This document shows positions 61,085 to 64,000 of a stretch of 64,000 nt of DNA, piece by piece. The position numbers were made by a program, and so were the translations under genes. The notes under the pieces are model-generated. The model did not search any database and had not been told where the DNA came from. It saw only the letters and a list, made by a program, of their open reading frames with translations. Position 1 is the stretch's first letter. Each line of letters begins with the position of its first letter. Location of the stretch: contig CM028909.1 of assembly GCA_016801845.1 (NCBI GenBank), forward strand, positions 23,092,813-23,156,812, given 5' to 3'. The DNA is from Polydactylus sextarius. Taxonomy: Eukaryota; Chordata; Actinopteri; Polynemidae.

Positions 61085-61340
61085 ACGGTACTTGGCAGGT
61101 GGGTTATTCAAAACACCTTAGAGAACTGGCCATGGTTTGTCTGTGGATTTCATCTGTCTCAGCTGCTCCTGTTACTTCACATAATCCCAGACTGACTCAG
61201 TGACATTACCATCAGGGTTCTGTAGGAACCACACCATCTGTTACAGGACTCCTCATTCTCCCTGTCGCTGAAGATAGTTCATTGCGACTGTATGTTTGGG
61301 CTTTCTGTCATACTGCAGACTGACAATAACACCCAGACAC
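61085..61340 (-). pseudogene. degenerate Tc1-like transposase fragment
   Basis: On the minus strand, translation in broken frames gives LQYDRKPKHT (second catalytic Asp region, normally a ..DNDPKHT-like motif) followed by an MVW..QNPDGN..ESVWDYVK block corresponding to the SPDLNPIE.LWD region. Several stops and frame changes interrupt it, and the Asp-Asn-Asp and Glu positions are altered. It is a different, older Tc1 family from the copy at 26.3-27.9 kb. No inverted repeats were found around it. Confidence 0.55.
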
Positions 61341-63436
61341 TGCTCATCCATCTCTACAACATGGAGACTAGTCAGACCTGGGGAAAGGATTAACACGCCC
61401 AAATTCAGATAAAATACTCAAATTCAAGAAAATATTTTAGTGTTTTTAAATACTTGGTACTGTCCTTAATCGGAATCAACTCAAACATTATCATCTATAT
61501 CTGTAGTAGATATGTGAGGGCTCTGTCTCTAAAACAAACACCTATCTTAAAGGGTGTGCTTCTGGCTCACTGTAATTATTTTGTTTATTTTCAGTCATAG
61601 AGTTAAACTGTAGCGTGGCAGCCAGCCAGGCACACAGCCACAGCAGGAAGTTTGTGTTTACTTGTCAAGCAGTCGGAGGCAAAGTGACTCCACGGCCCTG
61701 GAACAGCAGCTTGGTCTCTGCAGCTTCCCTTCATGTTGTCTTGCTCTCAGCAGCACACATTAACATTTTATGGAGGAGCAGTCGATGCCTCAACCAAAAA
61801 GGAAAAAAAAGGAAGTTAATTGGAATTTGTGCTGAAAAATTTTGCCGCCCTGACATTTGCCATTCATGTTCCTCTCACCTCCCTCAGGAGCACCCACTCT
61901 ATTGTTGCTGAAATCACAGCGCTGTCCACTTAAATGTCGAATGGCTGATTCCTTTACTTTGCACAGTGATTATAATGACTCATCCTCTTACAGAAGAGCT
62001 AATCTTAGCATCCATTTAGCAAAGAAGTGTTCCACCATTATGACAAGTGACCCCTATTTCTTTTCATGGAAATGGCTGCTTCCTGCTTGAATCAGAGAAT
62101 GGCCAGCAGGCACATAATTCAAATACTGTCCAGAAAAGTGCTGTGCTTGCAGATTACAAAAAAGGCCTTGAACTATATGAAATATTAAAGCATTAAGATC
62201 CGATGAGGAACTAAGCCAGAAGATCTCACCACTGTCTGGAATCAGATGGAGGGATGAGGACTGGCACTGGTGACACATTGAGAAATGTCTGGCTTTTCTT
62301 ATCCAATGAATAAACTCCAGGAATTGGACAATCCTTTCAAAGTTTTGGAGGCTGATAGAGGCGAGATGCTATGAAGCAGAAAATGTGGCTGGAATAAAAA
62401 CATAATACAGTCTTCCCACTCACAGTCATATTGGAATAATTATATTTTTAAAGCAAAAAAGCGCAAATTGACATAGATAGAAATGAGATAAGTTGAAAAC
62501 AAGGACAAACTGTACATCCATGGAGAAAGAATGAGTGCCGGAAGCCAGCCAGATGAAAAAGAGAGTAAGAAAGTAAAAGAGCCAAAATGAAAGGAGGCAC
62601 AAAGAGCAGCAATGAAAAAGGCAGAGTGAAAACTCAGATCAGGGGTAATCAAGCGTGAGGCAATTGTGCAAAATTTACCGCTGTAATTTGGAATCCCACA
62701 GCCTTGGCATCTGGATGAAGAGGGAGGCTCAACAGATTCTCATTTGCTAGAAACAGTCCATGCTTGGTGGGCGTTTCTGTCACTGATTCCCTCTCCCTCC
62801 TCCGTTTCTGCTTGCTCTCTGTCTTAGAAGTGCTTCTTCATTCGTGCACAATGCACAAATGAAACCTGCATCACAAGACAGGCAGCATATCTCCACTATA
62901 CCTGAGCAGCCAGCCTTGAAGACACAATGCAGGGAGGGATCATTTCATTTGTGGAGGGTAAGAAAGAAAATGTGAATTGATAGACTTAACAGACAAAGAG
63001 AAGGACACTGGGTTTAAGGGCACATTCAGCTTCTTCCACCATGACATATCATTTTGGATTTCTTTTCAGTGGCTGCAACATCGTCATATTCATCTTACAT
63101 GCAAATATTCCCCAAGGAATATTTTTTGCCCATTTTTAGGAGCCCTACATGTGGATGCGGGTGTTAGGGATAACAGATATGCACTATTTCAGGGCGTGAG
63201 CCCCTAGAGAGCAGTTTCCATGGGGCCCTGACTTACAAGCAGCATCCCTAGAGGGACACACCACAAGGCAGAGAAAGACACAGAGCACGGTGGTAATTTA
63301 TTCTTGTATTAAATTTCCCTGAAGGGCACAGCAAAACCCAAAAGAGATAAAGTCCATTTACTCTACATGTAGTTACAAACTTAATTGGCTAATGAACTCT
63401 CTTAGCTGATGACATTTACCCACACTCCATCAAAAT

Positions 63437-63610
63437 GATCCATTCATTCATTTTCAGATACTTGAAGAGGTCTAAGTAGGTCCTCTGGAGACACAGTCAG
63501 GTGGGTCGTATGGATTCATCCACCAACTTGTGCTTGCACCTGGGCTCTCCTCCCAGGTGGACATTCCCAGAATACCTCTAACAGACGGCGTCCCACAGAG
63601 CCACCTACAG
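63437..63610 (-). pseudogene. 3' end of an RTE/Rex3-like LINE
   Basis: The minus strand encodes GILGMSTWEESPGAS-like protein (compare the common fish motif VFRxCPxGRRPRGR) followed by a degenerate end and a tail TGAAAATGAATGAATGGATC. An end of this type, with a short ATGGATG-like tail, is characteristic of the abundant Rex3/RTE elements of teleosts. The copy is 5'-truncated and mutated. Confidence 0.5.
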
Positions 63611-64000
63611 ATGGCTCAGGGCCCAGTTATACCAGAAAACAAATATTTCATACAACGTCCTCATCAGAAAGTAAAACGTATTTGTGCCAGATGTTACTGT
63701 CCACACGTAAAGGAAGTGGAAAACCTGATCCTCATAGTAAAGAGGGAAGACGTCGAGAAACATGCATCCACTTTCAAACAGTGGCCTCTGGAAAGCATTC
63801 GTAAGAGTCCAGGCACCCTACCATGAAACTCATTTTACATAGAGCTGTAAAATAACATTTCTGCCTGCGACTAGAAGCACAGCAACTTATGACAAGTTTT
63901 GACTACAGATCAACCGGTAAATCAAGAAATTGACCAGCGATAATTCACTCAACTCAGGAGGGCTGTTCACATTTTCCAGACAGTAAACTGTGCCTGCAGA

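Larger units (their letters stand above)
48961..64000. other. upstream flank of tafa5, no recognised gene
   Basis: No protein-coding exon is recognised in this 15-kb flank. Apart from the elements listed separately (trinucleotide run 49168-49207, TG run 49702-49722, MITE 52879-52980, LINE end and tetranucleotide tract 53040-53534, MITE-like element 56178-56653, Tc1 remnant 61085-61340, LINE tail 63437-63610) it is AT-rich intergenic sequence. It may belong to a longer tafa5 5' intron if an upstream alternative first exon exists outside the window. Confidence 0.55.

Noticed and set aside
48000..64000. Alternative first exon of the longer TAFA5 isoform
   Set aside because: I searched the minus strand for the conserved FWAFMI-type leader and found no match with a proper donor; it may lie outside the window.

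Overview
This is vertebrate nuclear DNA, most likely from a ray-finned (teleost) fish. It is AT-rich, has no prokaryote-style coding blocks, is dominated by introns and intergenic sequence, and is littered with long dinucleotide microsatellites and teleost-type repeats: a Tc1/mariner copy, Tc1 remnants, non-LTR retrotransposon 3' ends, a tRNA-derived SINE and MITE-like elements.

The one gene identified with confidence is tafa5 (FAM19A5), encoding a secreted chemokine-like neurokine, on the minus strand. Three coding exons are clear and join in phase: exon 1 (47868-47964, start codon and signal peptide), exon 2 (34535-34684) and exon 3 (22092-22219). The splice makes 125 residues with the cysteine spacing C-X22-C-X-C-X14-C-X11-C-X4-C-X5-C-X10-C. 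Introns 1 and 2 are about 13.2 and 12.3 kb. A CpG-rich promoter-like region lies at about 48.33-48.96 kb, two short upstream ORFs precede the start codon, and trinucleotide repeats sit on both sides of exon 1. The mammalian protein ends two residues after the equivalent of exon 3, so a short terminal exon is expected further left; I could not fix it with certainty.

At the far left the minus strand has exon-like segments with good splice signals (8995-9038, 6975-7018, 544-660, and a terminal segment from 415 with a stop and an AATAAA at 31-36). Their reading phases chain into one open frame of about 102 codons. They may be a small unrecognised gene, or the distal 3' exons of tafa5.

Intron 2 holds a nested transposon: a DD34E Tc1-like element (26316-27921, transposase frameshifted twice) inserted in an older element whose CCCTCGCC-type ends lie at about 25987 and 28001. 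The upstream flank (49-64 kb) has no recognised gene. It holds a LINE 3' end that runs into a 144-bp tetranucleotide microsatellite, a 102-bp Tc1-derived MITE, a degenerate Tc1 transposase fragment and an RTE/Rex3-like LINE tail. Several intronic blocks look like conserved non-coding elements, but only an alignment can show that.
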